A DNA stretch of 64,000 nt, from the NCBI RefSeq assembly GCF_021390595.1, contig NZ_JAJEJR010000002.1:1922001-1986000 (forward strand), read 5' to 3'. The stretch comes from Paraburkholderia sp. HP33-1. Lineage in GTDB: Bacteria > Pseudomonadota > Gammaproteobacteria > Burkholderiales > Burkholderiaceae. A model generated the notes under the pieces. That model saw only the letters and a program-made list of their open reading frames with translations. It was not told where the DNA came from and made no database searches. Made by a program: the position numbers and the translations under genes. Shown piece after piece: positions 54,968-62,270 of the stretch; position 1 is the first letter of the stretch, and each line of letters starts with the position of its first letter.

Positions 54968-56455
54968 TTATCGCCGTCCGCCGCCGCGCCCGCCGCCGCC
55001 GGCCCGTGGCGTGAAACCACCGCCACCGCCACCGCCGCGTCCGCCGCCGCCGGAAAATCCGCCGCCACCTGAGTAGCCGCCGCCGCGCGTCGAGGCCGAT
55101 TGACGGCTTGCCGCGCCGCGCGCGCTGTTGGCCTGCGTGTCGCGCGCCGACCCGTAGCCGCTGAACGCATCGCCGCCGCGCGATTGCGCCGCGCTCGGAC
55201 CCGCTTGCCGTGTGTTCGGTGAAGCCGCCGGACGCTGGCTCGCCTGCGGCCGCCCTTGCCCGCCCGCGCCTCCTGCGCCACCTGCGCCGCCCGCGAAGTT
55301 TGCGCCTGCGCCGCCCGCGCCGCCTGCGCCGCCGGTACCTCTACCTCCGAAGTTGCCGCCGCCAGCACCGCCGCCCCCGCCCCCTCCGCGAGAGGGTGGA
55401 TCGCCGACCCGTTCCGCGCGCGCGGAGCGGTCCGCGACGCCGCTGACCTGGCCCGGCTTCTTGTCGGGGGTCCACGCGGAGGTGCCCCCGCCCTGCCCGC
55501 GACCGCCGCCACGATTGATGTCGCCCGTGTTGATGTTGCCGCGCTCCACGTTTCTGTCACCGCGCTCGACGTTTCTGTCGCCACGCTCGACGTTTCTTTC
55601 GCGGTTGATATTGATGTTGTTGTTGCCGCCGCCTCCGTAATGCGCTTCATAGTGTCCGCCGTTCCAGGCGGCGCCAAGTGCCGCGCCCCAGATCAGCCCT
55701 GTCGCGAGCGCGGCGCCGGGCGCGTACGGATAGTAATAGGCCGGATACGGCGTGGGCGCGTACGCGTAGGTCACGGGCGCACTGGCCACGACGATGGTCT
55801 GCGGGTTGTACTGCGGGACGTAGATGACCTGCGGATCGGCCGGCTGGATCTTGATCACTTCTTTCTCGACGACCACGACCTGCTTGTCGTCGGATTTCAG
55901 ATGCCCCGCCGACTGCGTTTGCCGCCGGAAGCGCTGAATCGCTTCGAGCACCGAGCCCTGATCGGTCACGACGGCTTCGCCGAGAGCGATGGTCCAGTCG
56001 AGTTCGGTGCTCATCTTCTTGACGACGTCGGGGTAATTCAGCAGCGCCTTCACCGGGTCGTGCCACGCGTCGTTGAGCTTCAGCGACTTGTCGTTCTTGT
56101 ACTGATCGAGAAAGCGGTCGGCCTGCACGATTTCCACGGGATAGGTGGAGGCAGGGAGGATGATTGCGACCAGATCGTCCGGATACAGCGCGATCGGCCC
56201 GACGAGCTTGTCGAGCGTCGCCGCGGGAATGGGGGCGTTCGGGGCGGCGTTCGCCGGGGCGTTCGCGGCCGGCGCCTGTGCCAGCGACAACGAAATGGAG
56301 AACGCGCCGCAGCACGCCAGAAGCGCGGCGCTCAGCACACGGCTGACACGTCGCGCGCGCCTCGGCTCGTCGCAAAGCGTGAGCATGTGCCGCCGCCTGT
56401 CGACCGCCGTTGCAAACGGAATGATGCGTGCATGAGCACGCGATTCGCGGTCCAT
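54968..56455 (-). CDS. DUF3300 family exported protein with glycine-rich tail
   Basis: 495 aa. N-terminal signal around VLSAALLACCGAFSISLSLA, then the DUF3300 domain (AATLDKLVGPIALYPDDLVA, IILPASTYPVEIVQADRFLD, WTIALGEAVVTDQGSVLEAI, DPQVIYVPQYNPQTIVVA). From about residue 295 it is low-complexity: Asn/Arg repeats (NVERGDRNVERGDRNVERG) and long Gly-rich runs to the end. ATG 56455 is preferred because AGGGGA lies 8 bases upstream; ATG 56386 is nearer the signal peptide. Possible surface or biofilm protein; function unknown. Confidence 0.82.
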   Translation of the reverse strand: MDRESRAHARIIPFATAVDRRRHMLTLCDEPRRARRVSRVLSAALLACCGAFSISLSLAQAPAANAPANAAPNAPIPAATLDKLVGPIALYPDDLVAIILPASTYPVEIVQADRFLDQYKNDKSLKLNDAWHDPVKALLNYPDVVKKMSTELDWTIALGEAVVTDQGSVLEAIQRFRRQTQSAGHLKSDDKQVVVVEKEVIKIQPADPQVIYVPQYNPQTIVVASAPVTYAYAPTPYPAYYYPYAPGAALATGLIWGAALGAAWNGGHYEAHYGGGGNNNININRERNVERGDRNVERGDRNVERGNINTGDINRGGGRGQGGGTSAWTPDKKPGQVSGVADRSARAERVGDPPSRGGGGGGGAGGGNFGGRGTGGAGGAGGAGANFAGGAGGAGGAGGQGRPQASQRPAASPNTRQAGPSAAQSRGGDAFSGYGSARDTQANSARGAASRQSASTRGGGYSGGGGFSGGGGRGGGGGGGFTPRAGGGGRGGGRR

Positions 56456-56804
56456 CGATGCTTCCCCTCGCGCTTCGTCAACGCCTCCCGGATTGCCATG
56501 CCGCGCGGCAATTCCGGATCGCCATGTTTGACAGACAGTTGTCCGAAGCAATGGAAACCACATGCACCAATTGCATGACTACAGTTTGGAAACCACGGGC
56601 GGTGTTGCAAATACGACCTTGGTCCGATTGCGCGTGACAGGCCCGCAACGCCAAGATGAAAGCGAACCTGCCATTGCTGCGCAACCACCGCGCGGCAACC
56701 GGTCCCACCAGAACTTCCATTCACGGGTGCCGGTTGTGCCCTCATGCCTGAGCGAACAGGCAGCCGGTGACTCGCACCCGCGCGTGCTCACGCAAGGAGC
56801 TGTC
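56456..56804. other. Divergent spacer between DUF3300 and glycine-zipper genes
   Basis: 349 bp with no supported gene. An inverted repeat CATGCA-N5-TGCATG lies at 56561-56577 and a TTGACA box at 56528. Promoters for both directions should be here, but I cannot fix their -10 boxes. Confidence 0.4.
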
Positions 56805-57278
56805 GTGAATAGTTCGACGAAATACTTCATTGTCGCCGCGTTGACCGCGTCCCTGTCGCTGCAGGGCATGGCGCAATCGAGGCCGATCGCCTATCCGGCC
56901 AAAGGGCAAAGCCCGCAGCAACAGCAGCAGGACGAAGGCGCCTGCTATTCGTGGGCAAAGAGCAATACCGGCATCGATCCGACTGCGGTCGCCAACGCGC
57001 CACCCCCGCCATCCGGCCCCGCGGTGGGGGGCGGCGAGCGCGTGCAAGGCGCCGCGCGCGGCGCGGCCGGCGGCGCGGTCATCGGCGCAATCGCGGGCGA
57101 TGCCGGCAAGGGCGCGGCGATCGGCGCGGCGACCGGCACGATGGTCGGCGGATCGCGCGCGCGACAGAACCGGCGCGCGGCCGCGGCACAGTCGCAGGCG
57201 CAAACGCAGGGCTCGATGGACACGTTCAATCGCGCATTCGCCGCGTGTATGTCAGGCCGGGGTTACACGGTCAATTGA
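56805..57278 (+). CDS. Exported glycine-zipper protein
   Basis: 157 aa, GTG start with AAGGAG upstream. Signal peptide (YFIVAALTASLSLQGMAQ), a Gln-rich segment, one Cys near residue 47 (DEGACYSWAKSNTGIDP), a glycine zipper (ARGAAGGAVIGAIAGDAGKG, AAIGAATGTMVGGSRARQNR) and a C-terminal segment with FAACMSGRGYTV. This is the common outer-membrane-associated glycine-zipper family. No specific role known. 43 bp before the next gene. Confidence 0.72.
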   Translation: MNSSTKYFIVAALTASLSLQGMAQSRPIAYPAKGQSPQQQQQDEGACYSWAKSNTGIDPTAVANAPPPPSGPAVGGGERVQGAARGAAGGAVIGAIAGDAGKGAAIGAATGTMVGGSRARQNRRAAAAQSQAQTQGSMDTFNRAFAACMSGRGYTVN

Positions 57279-57321
57279 GCGCGCAAGCGGGTATCTATTC
57301 GAACCCTTCAAGGAGAACAGC

Positions 57322-57909
57322 ATGACAGTCGGCAAACTCATCATCGCAGCGGCGCTCGTGTGTCTCGCGAATACGGGGTTCGCTCAGACGGACGCGCCGG
57401 TCGTGGTCAAGCGCGAGCCCGGCAAGGTCACCATGTCGGAAACGGTCAAAACGACGTCGACGGTCGTCGGCATCGAGCCGGAAACGCGCACCGTCTGGCT
57501 CAAGGATCCGAAGGGTAAGGTCGTGCAGGTCGTGGTCGGCGAGGAAGCACGCAACTTCGATCAGATCAGGGTCGGCGACACGGTCAAAGCCGAGTATTCG
57601 CAGGCTCTGACCATCACGCTGAAGAAAGGTAGCGCGCCGCTGACCGCCAACGAAACGGCAACGCTCGATCGCTCGCCGGCGGGCGCGAAGCCCGGCGGCG
57701 CGGCCGCACGTCAGGTCACGATCATGGCGAACGTCACCGCCGTCAATCACCAGAGCAGCGTGATCACGCTGAAAGGCCCGCAAGGCAATTCGGTGGACGT
57801 AGTCGTGCAGGACCCCGAACAGCTCAAGCTGATCAAGAAGGGCGACCAGATGGAAGTGGTCTATACCGAGGCAGTGGCCATCTCCGTGGAGCCGGTCGCC
57901 GGCAAATAG
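57322..57909 (+). CDS. Exported protein of unknown function, two repeats
   Basis: 195 aa. Signal peptide (KLIIAAALVCLANTGFA, cleaved before QTD). Two similar beta-rich segments: TVVGIEPETRTVWLKDPKGK, VVQVVVGEEARNFDQIRVGD and NVTAVNHQSSVITLKGPQGN, SVDVVVQDPEQLKLIKKGDQ, each ending in a block with VKAEYSQALTI or MEVVYTEAVAI. This internal duplication is a clear feature. ATG 57322 follows AAGGAGA. Role unknown. Confidence 0.7.
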   Translation: MTVGKLIIAAALVCLANTGFAQTDAPVVVKREPGKVTMSETVKTTSTVVGIEPETRTVWLKDPKGKVVQVVVGEEARNFDQIRVGDTVKAEYSQALTITLKKGSAPLTANETATLDRSPAGAKPGGAAARQVTIMANVTAVNHQSSVITLKGPQGNSVDVVVQDPEQLKLIKKGDQMEVVYTEAVAISVEPVAGK

Positions 57910-57924
57910 CGGGCGGGCTCGCCG

Positions 57925-58944
57925 TCAAATCAGGCGGTGCGCTTGCGCCAGATTGCTCTCCGGGGGCGCAAAGTCGGCGCGCCGGAAACGCACCGTCGAG
58001 AAGACCCGTATCGCATCAGGACTCGCCGGCAGACGCGCAAGGCGAAACTCTACTTCGTGCGCGCGCCGCGAATCCCCCTCTTCCACGACCACGTTCATCC
58101 AGTCGAGCCTGAACGTGCTCTTCAACACGTAGACATGCGCATCCGGCGCTGCCAGTACGCCGCAAATCACATCGAGATGCCGCTCCAGCGCTTCGGTTTT
58201 CAGGCCCAACTGCGCCATCGCCTGATCGTTCTCCTCGATCAGCGCCTGCAGCTTGGCCACTTCCGAGTAGTTCGACGACGCGTCGCTGCCGAGCAACGAG
58301 CGCACGCCCGCCCCCTGCCGTTCGAGAATCATCAGACGCGTGTTCAGGATCGCCCGTTCGCGTTGCAGTGCATCCTGCCGCGAGGTGTCGGCCTCGATTT
58401 TCCCAATGCCTTCGAGCACCAGTTGATCGACGATCCGCAACACGATTTGCTGCCGCAAGGCGGCTTCGGATTCGCCGCACACGCGCACCTGGTGATCGCT
58501 GAAGTTGATGGTCGTCTGCGCAATGTCGGTATGCGTCTCCTCGCCGTATTGCCCGACACCTAGAATATGCCGCTCGTCGATCGCCATGCCGAGCACGGCA
58601 AAGGCTTCATCAGCGGCGGGATGATCGCTGAAAAATTCGTTCAGAGCCTGCGAGCGGCTAAAGGGCCGGCACACGTCGTCGGCCGTGGCGAAAAAGGCGT
58701 GGATATACGGGTCCGTCGCCCAGGCCGCCGCGCTCGCTTCGCGCGCGGGCGGCACTTCATCGACGAGCCGGCCCAGATAGGCGGTTGTGTGTTGCACGGC
58801 CGGCAGCAGGCGCGACGCGTAATTGCGCGCGAGCCGCAACGACGGACAGAGCCCGACGATCCGCTCGACGATCGCCTTCGCCTGCGGATCGTCGCTCTCT
58901 TCCGGCGCGGCGCGCTTGGTCAGCCACCGCGACAGCAGTCCCAT
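57925..58944 (-). CDS. Conserved hypothetical protein
   Basis: 339 aa, no signal peptide or membrane segment. Begins MGLLSRWLTKRAAPEESDDP, has a helical first half (SLRLARNYASRLLPAVQHTT), a middle with ALGMAIDE-like AVLGMAIDERHILGVGQYGE, a possible coiled coil near residues 185-260 (RQDALQRERAILNTRLMILE, KLQALIEENDQAMAQLGLKT) and a C-terminal beta part (DAHVYVLKSTFRLDWMNVVV). I do not recognise it. 19 bp upstream is the RNA-binding protein gene, same strand. Confidence 0.65.
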   Translation of the reverse strand: MGLLSRWLTKRAAPEESDDPQAKAIVERIVGLCPSLRLARNYASRLLPAVQHTTAYLGRLVDEVPPAREASAAAWATDPYIHAFFATADDVCRPFSRSQALNEFFSDHPAADEAFAVLGMAIDERHILGVGQYGEETHTDIAQTTINFSDHQVRVCGESEAALRQQIVLRIVDQLVLEGIGKIEADTSRQDALQRERAILNTRLMILERQGAGVRSLLGSDASSNYSEVAKLQALIEENDQAMAQLGLKTEALERHLDVICGVLAAPDAHVYVLKSTFRLDWMNVVVEEGDSRRAHEVEFRLARLPASPDAIRVFSTVRFRRADFAPPESNLAQAHRLI

Positions 58945-58963
58945 GCCCGGCTCCCGTTGTCCG

Positions 58964-59221
58964 TCACGATTCGTCGTGCTCCGGCAGCAGTTGCGCCACG
59001 ATCGTGTGGTTCTTCCAGAACAGATTATGGACGCGCGTTTGCAGAACGCGCAGTGCGTCCGTGGGCACATCGTCGAAGACGACCACCGCGCCGGGACGCG
59101 AACCCGTGCCGGGCACCCGCTGGATCGAGCTGAAACGCGGGAAGCCATACCGTATCAGGAACTCGCCGATTTCTTCGTCGGAGACGCTTTCCTCGACATT
59201 TCCAAGAAAGAGCTCAGCCAT
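58964..59221 (-). CDS. RRM-type RNA-binding protein
   Basis: 85 aa. MAELFLGNVEESVSDEEIGE has the RNP2-like LFLGNV; a second strand block with GAVVVFDDVPTDALRVLQTR takes the place of RNP1 (weak). Length and order match small bacterial RRM proteins. Target unknown. Sits between fabI (13 bp) and the hypothetical protein, all on the minus strand. Confidence 0.65.
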   Translation of the reverse strand: MAELFLGNVEESVSDEEIGEFLIRYGFPRFSSIQRVPGTGSRPGAVVVFDDVPTDALRVLQTRVHNLFWKNHTIVAQLLPEHDES

Positions 59222-59234
59222 GATGCTTACTCCT

Positions 59235-60017
59235 CTAAGCGACGATGTTCAATCCGCCGTCGACATACAACGTCGAACCGGAAAGCCGCCGCGCGTATGA
59301 CGTGGCCAGAAACGCGCAGGTATAGCCGACGTCCATGATGTCGACCAGTTCGCCGAGCGGTGCACGCTGCACCGCTTCGTTGAGCAGCAGCTCGAAATCC
59401 TTCAGGCCCGAAGCGGCGCGGGTCTTCAGCGGCCCCGGCGAAATCGCGTGCACGCGGATGTCCTTCGGCCCCAGCTCGAACGCCAGATAGCGCGCGCAGG
59501 CTTCGAGCGCCGCCTTGACGGGGCCCATCACGTTGTAGTTCGGTACGACCTTGTCCGCGCCGTAGTAGCTCATCGTCAGCATAGTGCCGCCGTCTTTCAT
59601 CAGCGGCGCGGCAAGACGCGCCATCCGCACGAACGAATGGCAGGAGATGTCCATGGCGGTCAGGAAGCCTTCGCGCGACGATTGCAACAAGCCGCCGTGC
59701 AGATCCGCTTTCGGCGCCCAGGCAATGGCATGAACGAGAATGTCCAGCCGTCCCCACGTTTTCTCGATCTGCTCGAAAACGGCTTCCATTTCGTCCTCGC
59801 CTGTTACGTCGAGCGGCATGAATATCTCGGCATCGAGTGCTTTGGCGATCGGCTCCACATAGGGTTTCGCCTTGTCGTTAGCATAGGTGAGCGCCACGCT
59901 CGCGCCAACTTCGTGAAACGCTTTCGCGCAACCGTAGGCAATCGAATGCTCGTTGGCGATGCCGGTCACGAGGGCCTTCGCTCCTTTCAGAATCAAACGC
60001 GGTTGCTCGATCGGCAT
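59235..60017 (-). CDS. fabI: Enoyl-ACP reductase, FabI type
   Basis: 260 aa SDR enzyme that reduces enoyl-ACP in fatty acid synthesis. N-terminal GAKALVTGIANEHSIAYGCA, LDVTGEDEMEAVFEQIEKTW, and the catalytic Y-x6-K in NYNVMGPVKAALEACARYLA; C-terminal HAISPGPLKTRAASGLKDFE and STLYVDGGLNIVA. ATG 60017 is the usual family start. It is likely a second, non-housekeeping copy, since it lies in an acetate/PHA-type group and not with other fab genes. Confidence 0.9.
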   Translation of the reverse strand: MPIEQPRLILKGAKALVTGIANEHSIAYGCAKAFHEVGASVALTYANDKAKPYVEPIAKALDAEIFMPLDVTGEDEMEAVFEQIEKTWGRLDILVHAIAWAPKADLHGGLLQSSREGFLTAMDISCHSFVRMARLAAPLMKDGGTMLTMSYYGADKVVPNYNVMGPVKAALEACARYLAFELGPKDIRVHAISPGPLKTRAASGLKDFELLLNEAVQRAPLGELVDIMDVGYTCAFLATSYARRLSGSTLYVDGGLNIVA

Positions 60018-60066
60018 GGTGAAACTCCTCCAGGATTCGCACGTGCGTTCCGTTTGTAAACAGACC

Positions 60067-61239
60067 CTAGGCAATCGCGCGCGCATGGCGGGCGATCATC
60101 AGTTCCTCATTGGTGGGTACGACCCAGACCGGCACCTTGCTCGAAGCGCGGCTGATCAGCGGGCCGCCCGCCCGATTGGCGGCCTCGTCGAGTTCGGCCC
60201 CGAGCCACGCCGCTTCGCGCACGATCCGCTCGCGGATCGCGACGGCGTGCTCGCCAATGCCGGCCGTCAGCACCAGCGCGTCGAGACCCTGCATCGCCGC
60301 GGCGAGACTGCCTAGTTCGCGTCCGATACGGTAGGTGTAGACGTCGATGGCAAAGCGGGCGCGCGCGGCGTCGCTGTCGAGCAGCACGCGCATGTCGCCC
60401 GAGATGCCCGACATACCGAGCAGACCCGAGCCTTTGTAGATCAGGTCCGCGATCGCCTGCGAATCCATCTTCAGCTCGTCGAGCAGATAAAGCATCACAC
60501 CGGGATCGAGGCTGCCGCAACGCGTGCCCATCGGCAGGCCGTCCACCGCCGTAAAGCCCATCGTGCTCGCCACGCTCCTGCCCGCGACCATCGCGCACAT
60601 GCTCGCGCCGTTGCCCAGATGCGCGACGACGGTACGCCCCGCCGCCGCGGCCGGCGCGATGTCCGGCAGCACGCTCGCGATGTATTCGTACGAGAGCCCG
60701 TGAAAACCGTAACGCCGCACGCCGCGCGCGGTAATCGACGCAGGCAGCGCATAGGCCTGCGCGATCTCGGTCTGGGTGCGATGAAACGTGGTGTCGAAGC
60801 ACGCGACCTGGGTCAGGTCGGGACGCAGTTGCGCGAGAATGCGGATCGGCTTCAGGTTATGCGGCTGATGCAGTGGCGCGAGCGGGCTCAGGCTGTCCAG
60901 CTCGTCAAGCACGGCGGAGGTCACGATAACGGGGCCGGTAAAGCGCTGCCCGCCGTGCACGACGCGATGCCCGACCGCCATCAACTGATGGCCGCCGCCG
61001 TGCTCGCGCAGAAAGCCGCCCAGATATTCGATCGCGCCCTCATGACCGAGGCGATAGTCATCGCCCCACTCGAACGAACTGGCAGTGCCGTCGCGATCTG
61101 TCGCGCGAAAGCGCGGGCTCGTGTAGAGGGCTTCGATCTGGCCGCGCAGAATGAGTTCGAGCTGCGCGTTTTGCGCGTCGAAGGCGCTGAACTTGAGGCT
61201 TGACGAACCGGCGTTCAGAACGAGGATCACATCCGCCAT
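60067..61239 (-). CDS. ackA: Acetate kinase
   Basis: 390 aa. Interconverts acetyl phosphate + ADP and acetate + ATP. Family blocks: ILVLNAGSSSLKFSAFDAQN, VGHRVVHGG, ACFDTTFHRTQTEIAQAYAL, YGFHGLSYEYIA, VVAHLGNGASMCAMVAGRSV, MGFTAVDGLPMGTRCGSLDP and LVLTAGIGEHAVAIRERIVR. It starts 4 bp after the stop of the phosphotransacetylase gene, forming a pta-ackA unit. Confidence 0.95.
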   Translation of the reverse strand: MADVILVLNAGSSSLKFSAFDAQNAQLELILRGQIEALYTSPRFRATDRDGTASSFEWGDDYRLGHEGAIEYLGGFLREHGGGHQLMAVGHRVVHGGQRFTGPVIVTSAVLDELDSLSPLAPLHQPHNLKPIRILAQLRPDLTQVACFDTTFHRTQTEIAQAYALPASITARGVRRYGFHGLSYEYIASVLPDIAPAAAAGRTVVAHLGNGASMCAMVAGRSVASTMGFTAVDGLPMGTRCGSLDPGVMLYLLDELKMDSQAIADLIYKGSGLLGMSGISGDMRVLLDSDAARARFAIDVYTYRIGRELGSLAAAMQGLDALVLTAGIGEHAVAIRERIVREAAWLGAELDEAANRAGGPLISRASSKVPVWVVPTNEELMIARHARAIA

Positions 61240-61243
61240 GGCG

Positions 61244-62179
61244 TCACCCGATCACCTTGCCGGCTTCGCGCCGCGCCTTCGCCACCATCGCCGCGACCGC
61301 GCACGACGCGAGACGCGTCGTCACCGAATCCGCGCGACTCGTCAGAATGATCGGCACACGCGCGCCGAGCACGATACCGGCCGCGTCCGCGCCGGCGAGA
61401 AACGACAGGCTTTTCGCGAGCATGTTGCCCGCTTCGAGGTCCGGCACCATCAATACATTGGCGCGTCCGGCAACCTGCGACTCGATGTGCTTGATGCGCG
61501 TGGCTTCGATGTTGATCGCGTTGTCGAGCGCGAGCGGACCGTCCACGAGGCCGCCGGTAATCTGCCTGCGGTCCACCATCTTGCACAGCGCCGCTGCTTC
61601 GACAGTCGATGGAATTTTCGGATTGACGCTCTCGGTCGCGGACAGGATCGCCACGCGCACTTCTTCCAACTTCAGCGCGTGCCCTAGGTCGATCGCGTTC
61701 TGCAGGATGTCGACCTTCTCTTCGAGCGTAGGCGCGATGTTGATCGCAGCGTCCGTGATGATCAACGGCTGGTCGTACGCGGGCACGTCCATCACGAAGC
61801 AATGGCTGACGCGCCGCGCGGTGCGCAGGCCGGTATCGCGGCGAATCACCTCGGCCATCAGCTCGTCGGTGTGCAGGCTGCCTTTCATCAGGGCCTCGGC
61901 CTTGCCTTCGCGCACGAGTTGCACGGCCAGCGCGGCGCCGGCGTGGCTATGCGGCGCATCGACGATCGGGAAGTCCGAGATGTCGATGCCGTGTTCGGCG
62001 GCAATCGCTTCGATGCGCGCGCGCGGCCCGACGAGCAGCGGCGTGATCAGTCCCATTTCGGCCGCTTCGACCGCGCCTCTGAGCGAACTCTCGTCGCACG
62101 GATGCGCAACCGCGGTCGGTAATGGCGGCAGCGTGCGGCTGTATTCGATCAGACGATCATACTTTGCGTGCTTTTCCAT
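61244..62179 (-). CDS. Phosphate acetyl/butyryltransferase
   Basis: 311 aa, PTA_PTB family of the short form (no N-terminal DRTGG or hydratase domain). Conserved blocks: EAAEMGLITPLLVGPRARIE, LVREGKAEALMKGSLHTDEL, SHCFVMDVPAYDQPLIITDA and LEAGNMLAKSLSFLAGADAA near the C-terminus. Acyl specificity (acetyl or butyryl) cannot be read. Coupled to ackA with a 4 bp gap. Confidence 0.9.
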   Translation of the reverse strand: MEKHAKYDRLIEYSRTLPPLPTAVAHPCDESSLRGAVEAAEMGLITPLLVGPRARIEAIAAEHGIDISDFPIVDAPHSHAGAALAVQLVREGKAEALMKGSLHTDELMAEVIRRDTGLRTARRVSHCFVMDVPAYDQPLIITDAAINIAPTLEEKVDILQNAIDLGHALKLEEVRVAILSATESVNPKIPSTVEAAALCKMVDRRQITGGLVDGPLALDNAINIEATRIKHIESQVAGRANVLMVPDLEAGNMLAKSLSFLAGADAAGIVLGARVPIILTSRADSVTTRLASCAVAAMVAKARREAGKVIG

Positions 62180-62270
62180 CGGCGTATTCCTCGTGTGTGC
62201 GGCGCGTTAGGTTCGCGCCGTGTCGACGGTTGCGTCGTGCTTACCTCCGGTTGCGCAGCGTGCCGGCCGC

